Notes under the pieces: model-generated
Seen by the model: only the letters and a program-made list of their open reading frames with translations
Told to the model about the DNA's origin: nothing
The model's database searches: none
In this document: in pieces, positions 51,901-56,465 of the stretch
Layout: each line of letters opens with the position of its first letter
Position numbering within the stretch: position 1 is the first letter of the stretch
Program-made: the position numbers and the translations under genes
From: Incurvaria masculella
Lineage: Eukaryota > Arthropoda > Insecta > Lepidoptera > Incurvariidae
Reading direction: 5' to 3'
Assembly: GCA_946894095.1 (NCBI GenBank)
Contig: OX335641.1
Coordinates: 18,060,501-18,124,500 of the forward strand
Length of the DNA: 64,000 nt

Positions 51901-54264
51901 ATTTGCTACCTGATGTCCGGTCAGATCCTGGAGATAGACCGGTTTATCCTGTTCTCCCTCGCTGGCCTGCTGACTGGACTCTGCTCGGAAGGGTTAGGAC
52001 TGGCGGTTGGATCAGCTTTTAGCGTCATGGTAAGTACCTACCCGTGCAAAATTACCTTTATTATGTACCATTTTAACCGTAACATTTACATAGGTATTAT
52101 GAACAAATCATCTACATTTACACTGACTATATTTCTATTTCAGCTCAGTAATCGGTTTTCCCTTTGGTGTACCTATATGATCCGATACTTAGGTACTTAC
52201 CAACTATTTTCTTATGGGATCACTGTCATTTCGGATTCAACAAAAAACTCCGTCAACTCAGTCAAGGCAGTAGAAAGTTATGCGTGAACAAGGCCAAAAC
52301 CTAGATAATGTATTTTTCAAATGTGCCTTCATGGCCAAATACGAAACTAATATCGAAATATTTTCAAAGGACTGAAGGGCCAATTTTGATAAAAACTAAA
52401 ACTGGCATGGATTTTGTATTATGGAGTTTGGATAAGGTACCAAATTCCCCGTTAGGGGGAATAGAACCCGTTGATTTCGAGAAAAAATACACAGCCTGTA
52501 TTATTTATTTCAACAATAGTGTTGCTTATAAGGAACACATTCTGTGAAGTAATGTCGATCGAATAATTAACGGAAAGAGCTCATTTGTAAAAAAAACAGT
52601 ATTTTATGAGTACTTTCCTTTAGTTCGAGCACGAGCTGCAAGTTTGAGTGGACTCGAAGTTCACGTTTGTGCTTTGTGCACGTTTGGCAGATACGGCAAA
52701 ACCAATACCCTCTATATCTACATATAACAATTCTAATCTATGACCAAAACGATCACTCGTCGAACTCGACATTATGCAAGTAAAACAGCTCGGTACACAC
52801 GTATATTACATGTAATCAGCAGGGGGTCCATTCAGGGCAAGAGTGAGTTCGAATTCGTCACTAAATATAAACTCACTTTTTTAAATAGTTAATGTTTCTA
52901 CACTTCTTGAATATCATTACAGTTAGGTAAAAATCTGGTCTGTCCCGTAAATAAGTTAGAAGTATAAATAACGGTTCCGGTATTTAAATAAGAATATATT
53001 TCCCAGCTATTTTTAGGTTAACTCACTCCCGAACTCGAACTCACTCTTGCCCTGAATGGACCCCGTCTATTCCTAGCATTCAGTAATCAGGAATCAGGAA
53101 TCCTGAGTATACAAAACCGCTTTTATAACGATTTTAAAAGCGAGTTTTTCGACGGAAAATCTTGATTAATTAAAACAACTGTGCTCCGGAACATTTCCAT
53201 CAAAAAATCCGCTTTGAATACCGCTACAAAAGCGGTTTTATAGACTCAGGATTCCTGATTACAGAATGCCAGGAATAGACCTGCTGTGCTAAGAAATGAG
53301 GTCGCTCGGAAATCAGCGATTCCGCATAGGGCACTCGCAGTTTCATGTTTCCGCACGAATTTCTATCATTCGGTTTTTCAAACTTTAAACAAAAGCCCGC
53401 CATCTAGCGGCCTTTAAAGTATTCACTTGCGTTTCGCTCCAGCTTGCGGTAGTACTGTTACTACCAGACCTACCGATGCAGAACACAATTCTCCTCTTTT
53501 ATAATAGATGGCCCTAGATATCATATTCTGAAAACATCTGCTATGCTATTGCAACAAGTAAAACACCACAAAACATATAATCTAAGGTCCCATTGCCTTC
53601 ACCAAAACGGTTAAAACCAATCACTTTCAATTCAGAACCTTATCTATAAGTAATTAGCCCATCGCAGCACATTCGCGGAGCAAAGAGGTTCCATGCCAGC
53701 CCCTTTCTTTTATTAGCCCACGACTTTCGACGATTTATCATTGTCGCTACGAGCATCTTCTTGAATATTCTGGACACAGTACGTCATCACACGTAGCACG
53801 GGTTAATGAGTACTAGAATACGAACGCTTGTACATAGTTATACTAACTACTAAGTACATGTTCATGTTCCTCAGAACGGATCCATCCTGGGTCCAGCGAC
53901 GGCCGCTCCGCTTCTGGCCCTGAGCGTATACGGCATGGGCTACGGGCCCTACATCGAGAAGAGCATGCAGATACTCATGGGCGGCTCCTATCTCCGCTAC
54001 GGACTCACCGGACTGGCAGTCTCCCTCTACGAAGGCCGTGCTCCTATGGAATGCAGCACCCTGTACTGTCACTACAGCTATCCCAACATACTCTTGAGGG
54101 ATCTCGGCATGGGAAACACTTCGTACGGGTATCAGATCTTAGGTCTGATGGTTTTTACTTTTATACACAGGTTGATTGCCTATTTTGCACTCCGATACAG
54201 ATTGTCGACGGAATTTTCCAATAAGTTCCTACATTACGCTAACAAAGTGCTGAGACACAAATGA
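12747..54264 (+). CDS. ABC transporter, subfamily G (ABCG1/ABCG4-like half-transporter), whole gene
   Basis: Joined coding exons: 12747-12966, 41893-42010, 43804-43993, 44337-44482, 45676-45835, 47016-47203, 48128-48281, 48872-49040, 49274-49374, 51874-52029, 53875-54264. They total 1992 nt, 663 residues, with every junction GT-AG and phase-consistent. The nucleotide-binding domain comes first: Walker [10 protein letters not shown] (96-104, K102), Q-loop Q142, signature LSGGQ (197-201), Walker B IIFLDE (217-222), H-loop H254. A six-helix membrane domain follows (about 380-655). N-terminal ATPase, about 660 residues, and motifs such as 'YIMQDD' and 'HNPADFVLE' place it with ABCG1/ABCG4, which dimerise and export sterols or lipids. 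The substrate here is unknown. The start was chosen because an in-frame TAG lies at 12702-12704 and the first ATG after it is 12747. Orthology with a named insect gene is not claimed. Confidence 0.93.
16020..16419 (-). repeat. SINE copy, minus strand, near full length
   Basis: Reverse-complement SINE: T-run tail, 'catggatggctaatacc', 'attgccgcttcgaccat', 'acgaaatgcacttatcgaac', then the head with the B-box complement 'attgaacccgggcctc' and 'taggccagtccccgcgcc'. It is one of the best-preserved copies of the family. Confidence 0.72.
16970..17160. repeat. Dispersed repeat, partner of 60190-60420
   Basis: Shares ordered motifs with the 60190-60420 segment: 'gagacccgctggctgtctcc', 'taaacgtaca', 'ttggacggtttt', 'acttgacgaatgc' and a 'ggtgacgatg' end. 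The copies are diverged. The element type is unknown. Confidence 0.4.
18245..18502 (+). repeat. [18 protein letters not shown] interspersed element, copy 1
   Basis: Begins 'ccggccaagtgcgagtcg', includes 'cacgaagggttccgtaccat' and 'cagctgcctacctattacgg', and ends with a 'gacggacggacgga' run then 'accctaaaaaag'. The same unit recurs at 28547 (-), 31066 (-), 46212 (+) and 50299 (-), so it is a dispersed family with a built-in tetranucleotide tract. Confidence 0.75.
19325..19548. repeat. Diverged relative of the 53066 MITE
   Basis: Resembles the element at 53066-53279 in order: 'cctattcttgaaatgcc', 'tcaggaatcagga', 'attccggagcaccgt', 'aaaccgctttgac' and a closing 'ccaagaatag'. The terminal inverted repeats are degraded. 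Confidence 0.45.
21216..21556 (+). repeat. SINE with a different head
   Basis: The body from about 21320 matches the SINE family ('attccacgtaaaactgtagg', 'cgaagcggcaatgaaaattg', 'ttagccatccatgtcc'). The head differs: it starts 'cctcggtagctcag', a tRNA A-box-like motif, and carries 'ggataggtgacc' at about 21293, which recalls the 3' domain of 5S rRNA. This may be a subfamily or a chimera. Confidence 0.55.
22300..22485. promoter_or_regulatory. GC-rich intronic patch with E-box and AGGTCA half-site
   Basis: CpG-rich sequence inside AT-rich intron 1. It contains CACGTG at 22326-22331 and AGGTCA at 22344-22349. Such motifs bind bHLH factors and nuclear receptors respectively, but both arise by chance. 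A regulatory role is speculative. Confidence 0.2.
24674..24930 (+). repeat. Interspersed retroelement-like fragment
   Basis: Starts 'actagctgagttacccggct' followed by 'tcgctcgggtcaatg', and contains 'ttatttcctgga' and 'gagacagacagagttatttt'. The opening recurs at about 41401 ('actagctgaggtacctggct') with the same downstream 'ttatttcctgga', showing dispersed copies. The class is not determined. Confidence 0.45.
25983..26006. repeat. (AT)n [14 protein letters not shown]
   Basis: About 12 alternating AT dinucleotides. Confidence 0.9.
27263..27470 (-). repeat. SINE, 3' half, split by a transposon
   Basis: Reverse-complement SINE body: T-rich tail, 'tggattactaatactgcaca', 'ccatgccagaaccttccctt'. 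It stops at 'ggtggaac'. The missing half resumes at 30286 after a 2.8 kb insertion, beginning again with 'ggtggaac'. Confidence 0.75.
27531..27830. repeat. [13 protein letters not shown], ~138-bp period, about 2.2 copies
   Basis: The 'gggagtccgaggaatc' unit recurs at about 27535, 27673 and 27812. Between these marks run 'cttatgtaatcccgagtaat', 'cattgggaatcct' and 'ggaaatctcgggtaatc'. The units are themselves made of 'ggaatc'-like short words. Confidence 0.7.
27945..28300 (+). repeat. Direct repeat, copy A
   Basis: Matches 28955-29320 in the same orientation, about 1.0 kb apart: 'ttagtccggtgc', 'aagagtacct', 'ccaggcaaa', 'ctaatgatggctgagat', 'caaaaatggtattg', 'gatcgctgagataata'. Each copy has two related sub-units of about 110 bp ('gctgagat' then 'gagtacctcatc'). 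Confidence 0.65.
28418..29021. mobile_element. Nested MITE with ~105-bp inverted arms
   Basis: The segment 28418-28520 is the reverse complement of 28914-29021, from 'cagtcgtattca' inward through 'gcaccggattaacc' to 'ccttaatacgcgta'. The spacer holds the GACG element at 28547-28823. The ends match those of the 11179 MITE. Confidence 0.6.
28547..28823 (-). repeat. [18 protein letters not shown] element, copy 2
   Basis: Reverse-complement copy: 'tagggttccataccgaaagg', a short 'gtccgtccgtccgtctgt' tract, and the terminal 'gtccgactcgcacttggccg'. It sits between the arms of the nested MITE. Confidence 0.72.
28955..29320 (+). repeat. Direct repeat, copy B
   Basis: Partner of 27945-28300. The copies differ by many substitutions and small indels, so the duplication is not recent. 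Confidence 0.65.
29340..29560. other. GC-rich island inside the transposon
   Basis: Over roughly 200 bp the sequence is dominated by CG and GCC words, in contrast to the AT-rich flanks. Open frames exist on both strands only because stop codons are rare in such sequence; they look low-complexity (Arg/Ala/Pro). A similar smaller patch lies at 28300-28395, at the matching place after direct-repeat copy A. No function is assigned. Confidence 0.5.
29741..30214. repeat. 40-bp [13 protein letters not shown], 12 copies
   Basis: Tandem units of exactly 40 bp reading 'aatctttggtagtctttgga' then 'aatctttaggaatctctaag', with a few substitutions (mostly near the unit's end) and no spacers. It belongs to the inserted transposon. 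The tight length suggests replication slippage or unequal exchange. Confidence 0.92.
30294..30552 (-). repeat. SINE, 5' half, split by a transposon
   Basis: Continuation of the SINE at 27263-27470: 'gggcttaacctaacacctag', 'acctacagttgtacatgg', then after a small extra insert 'gaaacgtaatgcactcttcc' and the head complement with 'gatttgaacccca'. It ends at the tRNA-like head near 30552. Confidence 0.72.
31066..31390 (-). repeat. [18 protein letters not shown] element, copy 3
   Basis: Reverse-complement copy with a long 'gtccgtccgtccgtc' tract followed by 'tgtccgtctgtccgtctgtc'. It is bounded by 'tagggttccgtacccaaagg' and 'gactcgcacttggccgg'. Confidence 0.78.
31764..31797 (-). ncRNA. Hammerhead-ribozyme-like core, Penelope type
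   Basis: Read on the minus strand: CTGATGA (31797-31791), a stem-II-like GTCC...GGAC hairpin, then GAAAC (31771-31767) and GTC (31766-31764). This is the conserved order of a hammerhead core with a very short stem III, as reported for Penelope-like retroelements. One extra T sits between CTGATGA and the stem. Stem I is weak, only about three pairs ('atc' with 'ggt'). Activity is therefore doubtful. A Penelope-like RT fragment lies 2.4 kb away on the other strand, so the two are probably not one copy. Confidence 0.5.
32311..32935 (+). repeat. Long inverted repeat, left arm, with three ~138-bp sub-repeats
   Basis: About 620 bp that reappear inverted at 39500-40116 with very high identity (a handful of differences by eye). 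Each arm contains three diverged tandem units marked by 'acgtcatcgagtaac' (here at about 32367, 32509 and 32647), each followed by a 'ggttgnctg...ggcacgtt' motif. The outer end is 'gcgctccct'. The arms may be termini of one large element or two separate inverted insertions. No target duplication is evident. Confidence 0.8.
33085..33840 (+). pseudogene. Decayed non-LTR reverse transcriptase fragment (CR1/Jockey-like)
   Basis: In shifting frames one can read '[14 protein letters not shown]' (RT motif with the first catalytic Asp, about 33437-33478), 'MGIPQGSV' (about 33590) and 'FADD' (about 33688, the catalytic pair). Stops and frameshifts separate them. The order is that of a LINE reverse transcriptase on the plus strand. 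Both ends are truncated: the left abuts the inner part of the inverted repeat, the right a Penelope-like fragment. Confidence 0.75.
34140..34964 (+). pseudogene. Penelope-like retroelement RT fragment
   Basis: One frame reads '[18 protein letters not shown]', '[16 protein letters not shown]', '[18 protein letters not shown]', '[12 protein letters not shown]' (catalytic YVDD) and '[20 protein letters not shown]'. These are hallmark Penelope-type RT motifs. A TAG at 34701-34703 interrupts the frame, which then resumes unshifted to 34964. The N-terminal part and the C-terminal GIY-YIG endonuclease are absent, cut off by the adjoining RTE fragment. Confidence 0.82.
34985..35878 (-). pseudogene. 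RTE-like LINE, 3' part, minus strand
   Basis: Minus-strand frames read '[19 protein letters not shown]', 'EVERRIQLG', '[10 protein letters not shown]', '[18 protein letters not shown]' and '[15 protein letters not shown]': the distal RT and C-terminal region of insect RTE-type elements. The 3' end has a short tandem run 'gtcagtcagtcagtcagcg', a typical RTE tail, at about 34987. The frame is broken. Its upstream piece resumes at 36929 after a LINE insertion. Confidence 0.78.
35879..36928 (+). mobile_element. 5'-truncated CR1/Jockey-like LINE inserted in the RTE copy
   Basis: The flanks share TGAGA (35874-35878 and 36929-36933), and the RTE sequence is continuous once the insert is removed. 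The insert encodes '[20 protein letters not shown]', '[10 protein letters not shown]' and thumb-like sequence in a single frame (35996-36646). After a break comes a C-terminal '[10 protein letters not shown]' segment ending near 36808. The 3' end carries AT-rich 'tttgat' repeats. The catalytic ADD is retained, but the 5' half, including any endonuclease, is missing. Confidence 0.8.
36929..37045 (-). pseudogene. RTE-like LINE, upstream piece of the minus-strand copy
   Basis: The minus strand reads '[20 protein letters not shown]' then 'GDVIS', the RT motif region before the break at 35878. It corresponds to 37590-37710 of the plus-strand copy and ends near 37045, where that copy starts. Confidence 0.75.
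37046..38370 (+). pseudogene. RTE-like LINE fragment, plus strand
   Basis: Broken frames read '[20 protein letters not shown]' (RT start), '[20 protein letters not shown]', '[19 protein letters not shown]', '[12 protein letters not shown]', '[15 protein letters not shown]' and '[10 protein letters not shown]'. Many frameshifts and stops are present. It ends near 38370 with 'gctgacggattgactgactg', the same 3' terminus as the opposed copy at 34985. The two copies face each other 5' to 5' and form a large inverted repeat. Confidence 0.78.
38618..38850 (+). repeat. Inverted repeat pair, left arm
   Basis: From 'tcagcccatgcctacg' through 'attagaggcgcacgcttta' and 'aaataaatcgcc' to 'aatgtatatgtttt'. 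It is matched in reverse complement by 39074-39332 at moderate identity. The right arm has about 30 extra bp. The frame 'AHAY.IRGARF' in both is incidental. Confidence 0.7.
39074..39332 (-). repeat. Inverted repeat pair, right arm
   Basis: Reverse-complement partner of 38618-38850, separated by about 220 bp. It lies inside the larger inverted-repeat composite. Confidence 0.7.
39500..40116 (-). repeat. Long inverted repeat, right arm
   Basis: Reverse-complement partner of 32311-32935, with the same three 'gttactcgatgacgt' marks (about 39776, 39917 and 40057). The outer end 'agggagcgc' mirrors 'gcgctccct' of the left arm. The outermost ~30 bp differ between arms. Confidence 0.8.
41893..42010 (+). 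CDS. ABCG exon 2 (Walker A)
   Basis: Acceptor 'ttattgcag', donor 'gtaagt'. Encodes residues 74-113, including GPSGCGKSS with the ATP-phosphate-binding lysine K102. Ends in phase 2. Confidence 0.93.
42011..43803 (+). other. ABCG intron 2
   Basis: 1.8 kb of AT-rich sequence. I see no repeat family or coding segment in it. Confidence 0.8.
43804..43993 (+). CDS. ABCG exon 3 (Q-loop)
   Basis: Acceptor 'ttcacag', donor 'gtgagt'. Encodes residues 113-176 with '[19 protein letters not shown]', where Q142 is the Q-loop glutamine. Much more GC-rich than the flanking introns. A decayed copy of this exon follows 37 bp downstream. Confidence 0.93.
44031..44210 (+). pseudogene. Decayed duplicate of ABCG exon 3
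   Basis: Lies within intron 3. It aligns with exon 3 from 'gtgaac' on: 'atgagagtgttcc', 'aagctcagcagtta', 'gcctaggctc', 'cttggcagcgagct', 'ctgaaaa' and 'aactaatc' all have counterparts in the same order, and the match runs on to the place of the exon's donor. Small deletions (including three bases after 'gtgaac') and stop codons destroy the frame, and the donor reads 'cgtagc' instead of 'gtgagt'. It is most simply a tandem duplication that lost function. Confidence 0.82.
44337..44482 (+). CDS. ABCG exon 4 (signature and Walker B)
   Basis: Acceptor 'ttgtccag', donor 'gtaagt'. Encodes residues 177-225 with LSGGQ (197-201) and IIFLDE (217-222), including the catalytic E222. Phase 2 end inside Thr225. 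Confidence 0.93.
44483..45675 (+). other. ABCG intron 4
   Basis: 1.2 kb. No repeat family or gene that I can recognise. Confidence 0.75.
45676..45835 (+). CDS. ABCG exon 5 (D-loop and H-loop)
   Basis: Acceptor 'tgcttcag', donor 'gttggt'. Encodes residues 225-278. The D-loop reads TGLDIVS, where family members usually have Ser after GLD. The H-loop is '[11 protein letters not shown]' with H254. Confidence 0.9.
46212..46465 (+). repeat. [18 protein letters not shown] element, copy 4
   Basis: In intron 5: 'aaaaaactggccaaatgcga', 'cacgaagggttccgtatcat', a 'gacggacggacggacgga' tract, then 'ctttgggtacggaaccctta'. Abuts the [17 protein letters not shown] transposon copy that follows. Confidence 0.75.
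46480..46924 (-). mobile_element. Second copy of the [17 protein letters not shown] transposon (partial)
   Basis: Read on the minus strand, it starts with 'cgaggtgtcagtcacttt', then 'gggaatctggtgcacaa', 'gaatctggtgggagttcgag' and 'aggtaatcccgagtaat'. These match the left end and first [13 protein letters not shown] of the 27471 element. The distal part has 'ggtagtc'-like words as in the 40-bp array. The far terminus is missing, and no target duplication is found. Confidence 0.7.
47016..47203 (+). CDS. ABCG exon 6 (linker)
   Basis: Acceptor 'gttccag', donor 'gtaagt'. Encodes residues 279-341 with '[15 protein letters not shown]', the conserved segment joining the ATPase to the membrane domain in ABCG1-type proteins. 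Strongly GC-rich. Confidence 0.92.
47271..47513. repeat. MITE with long inverted arms in intron 6
   Basis: The left arm 'caggggtgttaaccttgg' and on through 'gtgaacaggcaag', 'gattaaatctgacgtttag' and 'catttcgtaccacgc' pairs with the right arm 'catggtacgaaattaaac', 'taaacgtcaaatttaatc', 'gcctgttcat' and 'ggtaaccccctag'. The CAGGGG-like end recalls hAT elements, but no 8-bp duplication is visible. A fragment of the SINE family follows near 47660-47765. Confidence 0.7.
48128..48281 (+). CDS. ABCG exon 7
   Basis: Acceptor 'gatttgcag', donor 'gtaggt'. Encodes residues 341-392, ending with '[17 protein letters not shown]', the amphipathic connecting helix just before the first membrane helix. Confidence 0.92.
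48872..49040 (+). CDS. ABCG exon 8 (TM1-TM2)
   Basis: Acceptor 'gttatcag', donor 'gtgagt'. Encodes residues 393-449 with two hydrophobic stretches, '[16 protein letters not shown]' and '[19 protein letters not shown]'. Ends phase 1. Confidence 0.92.
49274..49374 (+). CDS. ABCG exon 9 (between TM2 and TM3)
   Basis: Acceptor 'attgcag', donor 'gtaagt'. Encodes residues 449-482: '[14 protein letters not shown]', a conserved cytoplasmic loop in ABCG proteins, then the start of TM3. Confidence 0.92.
50299..50605 (-). repeat. [18 protein letters not shown] element, copy 5
   Basis: Reverse-complement copy nearly identical in layout to 31066-31390: 'agggttccgtacccaaaggg', a 'gtccgtccgtccgtccgtc' tract, and 'gtccgactcgcacttggccg'. 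Confidence 0.8.
51056..51507. repeat. Interspersed element with 'aaccgactt' inverted ends
   Basis: Begins 'aaaaaaccgacttcaaag' and ends 'tttaagtcggttaaaaaa', with short inverted ends. The interior includes 'aagaatcatcaaaatctgtt' and 'gaattgagaacctcctcc'. Pieces of the same repeat occur at about 229-320 and 19215-19270. Non-coding. Confidence 0.6.
51874..52029 (+). CDS. ABCG exon 10 (TM3-TM4)
   Basis: Acceptor 'tttctcag', donor 'gtaagt'. Encodes residues 483-534: hydrophobic '[16 protein letters not shown]' and '[20 protein letters not shown]'. Phase 0 at both ends. Confidence 0.92.
52823..53064. repeat. MITE, 242 bp
   Basis: Ends 'ggggtccattcagggcaaga' with 'gtgagttcg' at the left, and the inverted copy 'tcttgccctgaatggacccc' at the right. 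About 33 bp of terminal inverted repeat, no coding content. Confidence 0.78.
53066..53279. repeat. MITE, 214 bp
   Basis: Left 'tctattcctagcattcagta' through 'aaaaccgctttta'; right 'taaaaccgct' reversed through 'gattacagaatgccaggaat'. About 55 bp of inverted ends. It starts one base after the preceding MITE. A diverged relative lies at 19325. Confidence 0.75.
53875..54264 (+). CDS. ABCG exon 11 (last, TM5-TM6)
   Basis: Acceptor 'gttcctcag', stop TGA at 54262-54264. Encodes residues 535-663. It has an extracellular loop with several Cys (near '[10 protein letters not shown]'), as in the ABCG family, then the final helix '[20 protein letters not shown]' and a short basic tail. Confidence 0.94.
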   Translation, partial: NGSILGPATAAPLLALSVYGMGYGPYIEKSMQILMGGSYLRYGLTGLAVSLYEGRAPMECSTLYCHYSYPNILLRDLGMGNTSYGYQILGLMVFTFIHRLIAYFALRYRLSTEFSNKFLHYANKVLRHK

Positions 54265-54396
54265 AGGAGCGGATGCGACATCTAGGGTGAATTTATTTAT
54301 TTAGGTATAAAGATGTTTTTTAAGGATGTATTTTGCCCACACATTTAACAAAGTGTTTGTTGTAAAAAATGCTCCAGCGATAAGCTAGTATTGTGC

Positions 54397-54402
54397 AATA
54401 AA
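54397..54402 (+). terminator. ABCG poly(A) signal AATAAA
   Basis: A canonical hexamer 133 nt after the stop codon, followed by T-rich and GT-containing sequence. Confidence 0.7.
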
Positions 54403-55385
54403 TATTAAAATGTCATTGAGTTTAGTATAACATTATCGTCTAGCTACGAACGGGATGATTTTGGACTCGGTTAAAATTATTGCATGAATGGTAAGTAGTT
54501 GATAGAATGAAATCGAATTTAGTGTCTCCCTTGCCTACTGTAAGCGCCCTTTTAACCAATTCAAAAAAAAAACGTATATAAAGACGCTGTTCTAGCTAGA
54601 GGTCCCTGGGAATTATAGCATTAATATCACTTCTATATGAGTGCGCGCAGTGAAGCAAGCGCCCGATCTGTGTTCTGTGATGGAAACCAAAAAAACGTGT
54701 AGTCATGATTAAGGGGTTATGAAAATAAAAGTTTAAATACTTGCATACCTACATGATTGTAAGCCCAGTCAATAATTTTAGATAAATACTTGCTTTATAA
54801 TGGCAATAAGTAATTTCATGTTTTGCCCTTTGGAGTATGCGATTCTCAATCACAGTGATCAGACACTTTAGATAGGCATTGATGACAAGGCACTGCTGTC
54901 TATGATACCGACAATGTATCCCCTTATGAGAATTATACATAATTTATATTTGGAAAGAGTTTTATAACCTCAACACTCATTAGCCACAATATATTTTAAC
55001 ACTTTATTGACTGGGTCCATATAATACTGTGATAATTCCAATACAATTTTAGCCAAAATATATCTTGCCATTTTGGAAGTGCTTTCATAATTAGAAAAGT
55101 AAATTAAGCTTTATGGATGAGGGAAACAATAAAATTTACAAATATTTGTTAATGCTTTTGTTTTGATTTACCTACATAATCCTGATATCAATCTAATGTT
55201 ACAGTCCCCGGCGCGAGACGATTCCTTCCCCTTTCAACCGCCAACGGCTGCGTAGAGACAAATTGCATCAGATTGTGTTAGTGCGAACCGCTGACGCTTA
55301 AAAGTCTCGCGCCGAGGCCTATGCTTATGCATATTGAGGTATATGGGAAAAAAATCAAAATAAATATTTTTAAAATAAGTAACAA
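54403..55385. other. Intergenic region between convergent genes
   Basis: No gene. It contains a short MITE at 55210-55312; otherwise AT-rich sequence. Confidence 0.7.
55210..55312. repeat. Short MITE, 103 bp
   Basis: Exact 10-bp inverted ends 'ggcgcgagac' and 'gtctcgcgcc' around a non-coding centre. Confidence 0.55.
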
Positions 55386-55441
55386 TTTATTGCCTCCAAT
55401 TACATAAATGAGTAAATAATTTTTTTTGCTTTCACAAACTA

Positions 55442-55447
55442 TTTATT
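55442..55447 (-). terminator. Mdh poly(A) signal AATAAA
   Basis: A minus-strand AATAAA 25 nt after the malate dehydrogenase stop. A second lies at 55386-55391 and could be the one used. Confidence 0.55.
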
Positions 55448-55472
55448 ATAACAACAGCTACACTTTTGAGAG

Positions 55473-56465
55473 TCAATCTTGACAAACGGAGAGGGCGTCT
55501 GCTTTCTCCTCTGCCAATTCCTTGCCGGTAGCATCCAGCATCTGTCGGCCAAAGTCGTTGATGGTGAGACCCTCGACGATCTTCCACTTGCCACCGCTGG
55601 TCGTCACGGGGAACGAGAACACGACGTCCTTTGGCGTCCCATACGAGCCGTCCGACACCACTCCCATGCTCACCCAGCGGTCGCCGCTGCCCAGCCACCA
55701 GTCCTTCATGTGATCCGATGCGGCCTTTGCGGCCGACAGAGCTGACGACATCTTGCGAGCGGCTATGACGGCGGCTCCGCGCTTCTGAACCGTGCTCACA
55801 AACTGCGTGCGAATAAAATCGTCATCGTTGATTGCCGCCGGCACTGATTTCTCGGCGCCTCCGATTTTGACAACCGCATTGGACGCGTCCGGGAACTGAG
55901 TGGATGAGTGGTTCCCCCAGATGACGACGTTCTTCACGTCCTGGACGGGCACGCCGAGGCGGGCCGCCAGTTGGGCCTGAGCGCGGTTCTGGTCGAGGCG
56001 GGTCATCGCGGTGAAATTCTCTTTCGGGATGGATGGAGCGTACTTTGAGCAGATGAGTGCGTTCGTGTTGGCCGGGTTGCCGACGACGAGGACTTTGACA
56101 TCGCGGCGTCCGACCTTCTCGAGTGCCTGTCCTTGCTCCTTGAAGATGCGGACGTTGGCTGAGAGGAGATCCTTGCGCTCCATGCCCTCGCGGCGAGGCA
56201 TGGCGCCGACGAGGAACGCGGCGGCGACGTCGCGGAATGCGTCCTCGGGGCTCGAGGTGGGCAGGACCCCGGCGAGCAGGGGCAAGGCGCAGTCTGCGAG
56301 CTCCATGACCACTCCCTCGAGGACGCCCATCATGGGCGCTATGTCGAGGAGGTGGAGGTAGACGGGCTGGTCAGGCCCAAACACGGCGCCCGAGGCCACC
56401 TGGTAGAGCAGCGAGTAGGCGATCTGGCCCGCCGCGCCTGTCACTACCACCTTGATTGGAGCTGG
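55473..56465 (-). CDS. Mdh1: Mdh1 exon 2 (main coding exon)
   Basis: Acceptor 'ttacatttcag' on the minus strand, then CCA GCT CCA ATC AAG. It carries residues 2-331 without interruption and stops with TGA after 'SVCQD'. Distinctly GC-rich relative to its flanks. Confidence 0.95.
   Translation of the reverse strand, partial: PAPIKVVVTGAAGQIAYSLLYQVASGAVFGPDQPVYLHLLDIAPMMGVLEGVVMELADCALPLLAGVLPTSSPEDAFRDVAAAFLVGAMPRREGMERKDLLSANVRIFKEQGQALEKVGRRDVKVLVVGNPANTNALICSKYAPSIPKENFTAMTRLDQNRAQAQLAARLGVPVQDVKNVVIWGNHSSTQFPDASNAVVKIGGAEKSVPAAINDDDFIRTQFVSTVQKRGAAVIAARKMSSALSAAKAASDHMKDWWLGSGDRWVSMGVVSDGSYGTPKDVVFSFPVTTSGGKWKIVEGLTINDFGRQMLDATGKELAEEKADALSVCQD

Larger units (their letters stand above)
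52030..53874 (+). other. ABCG intron 10
   Basis: 1.8 kb with two nearly adjoining MITEs (52823-53064, 53066-53279) and a SINE-like fragment near 53645-53800. The rest is unassigned. Confidence 0.75.

Noticed and set aside
55479..56361. Plus-strand open frames of 63-116 codons opposite Mdh1
   Set aside because: Shadows of the GC-rich Mdh1 coding exon, with no independent motif or splice signals.
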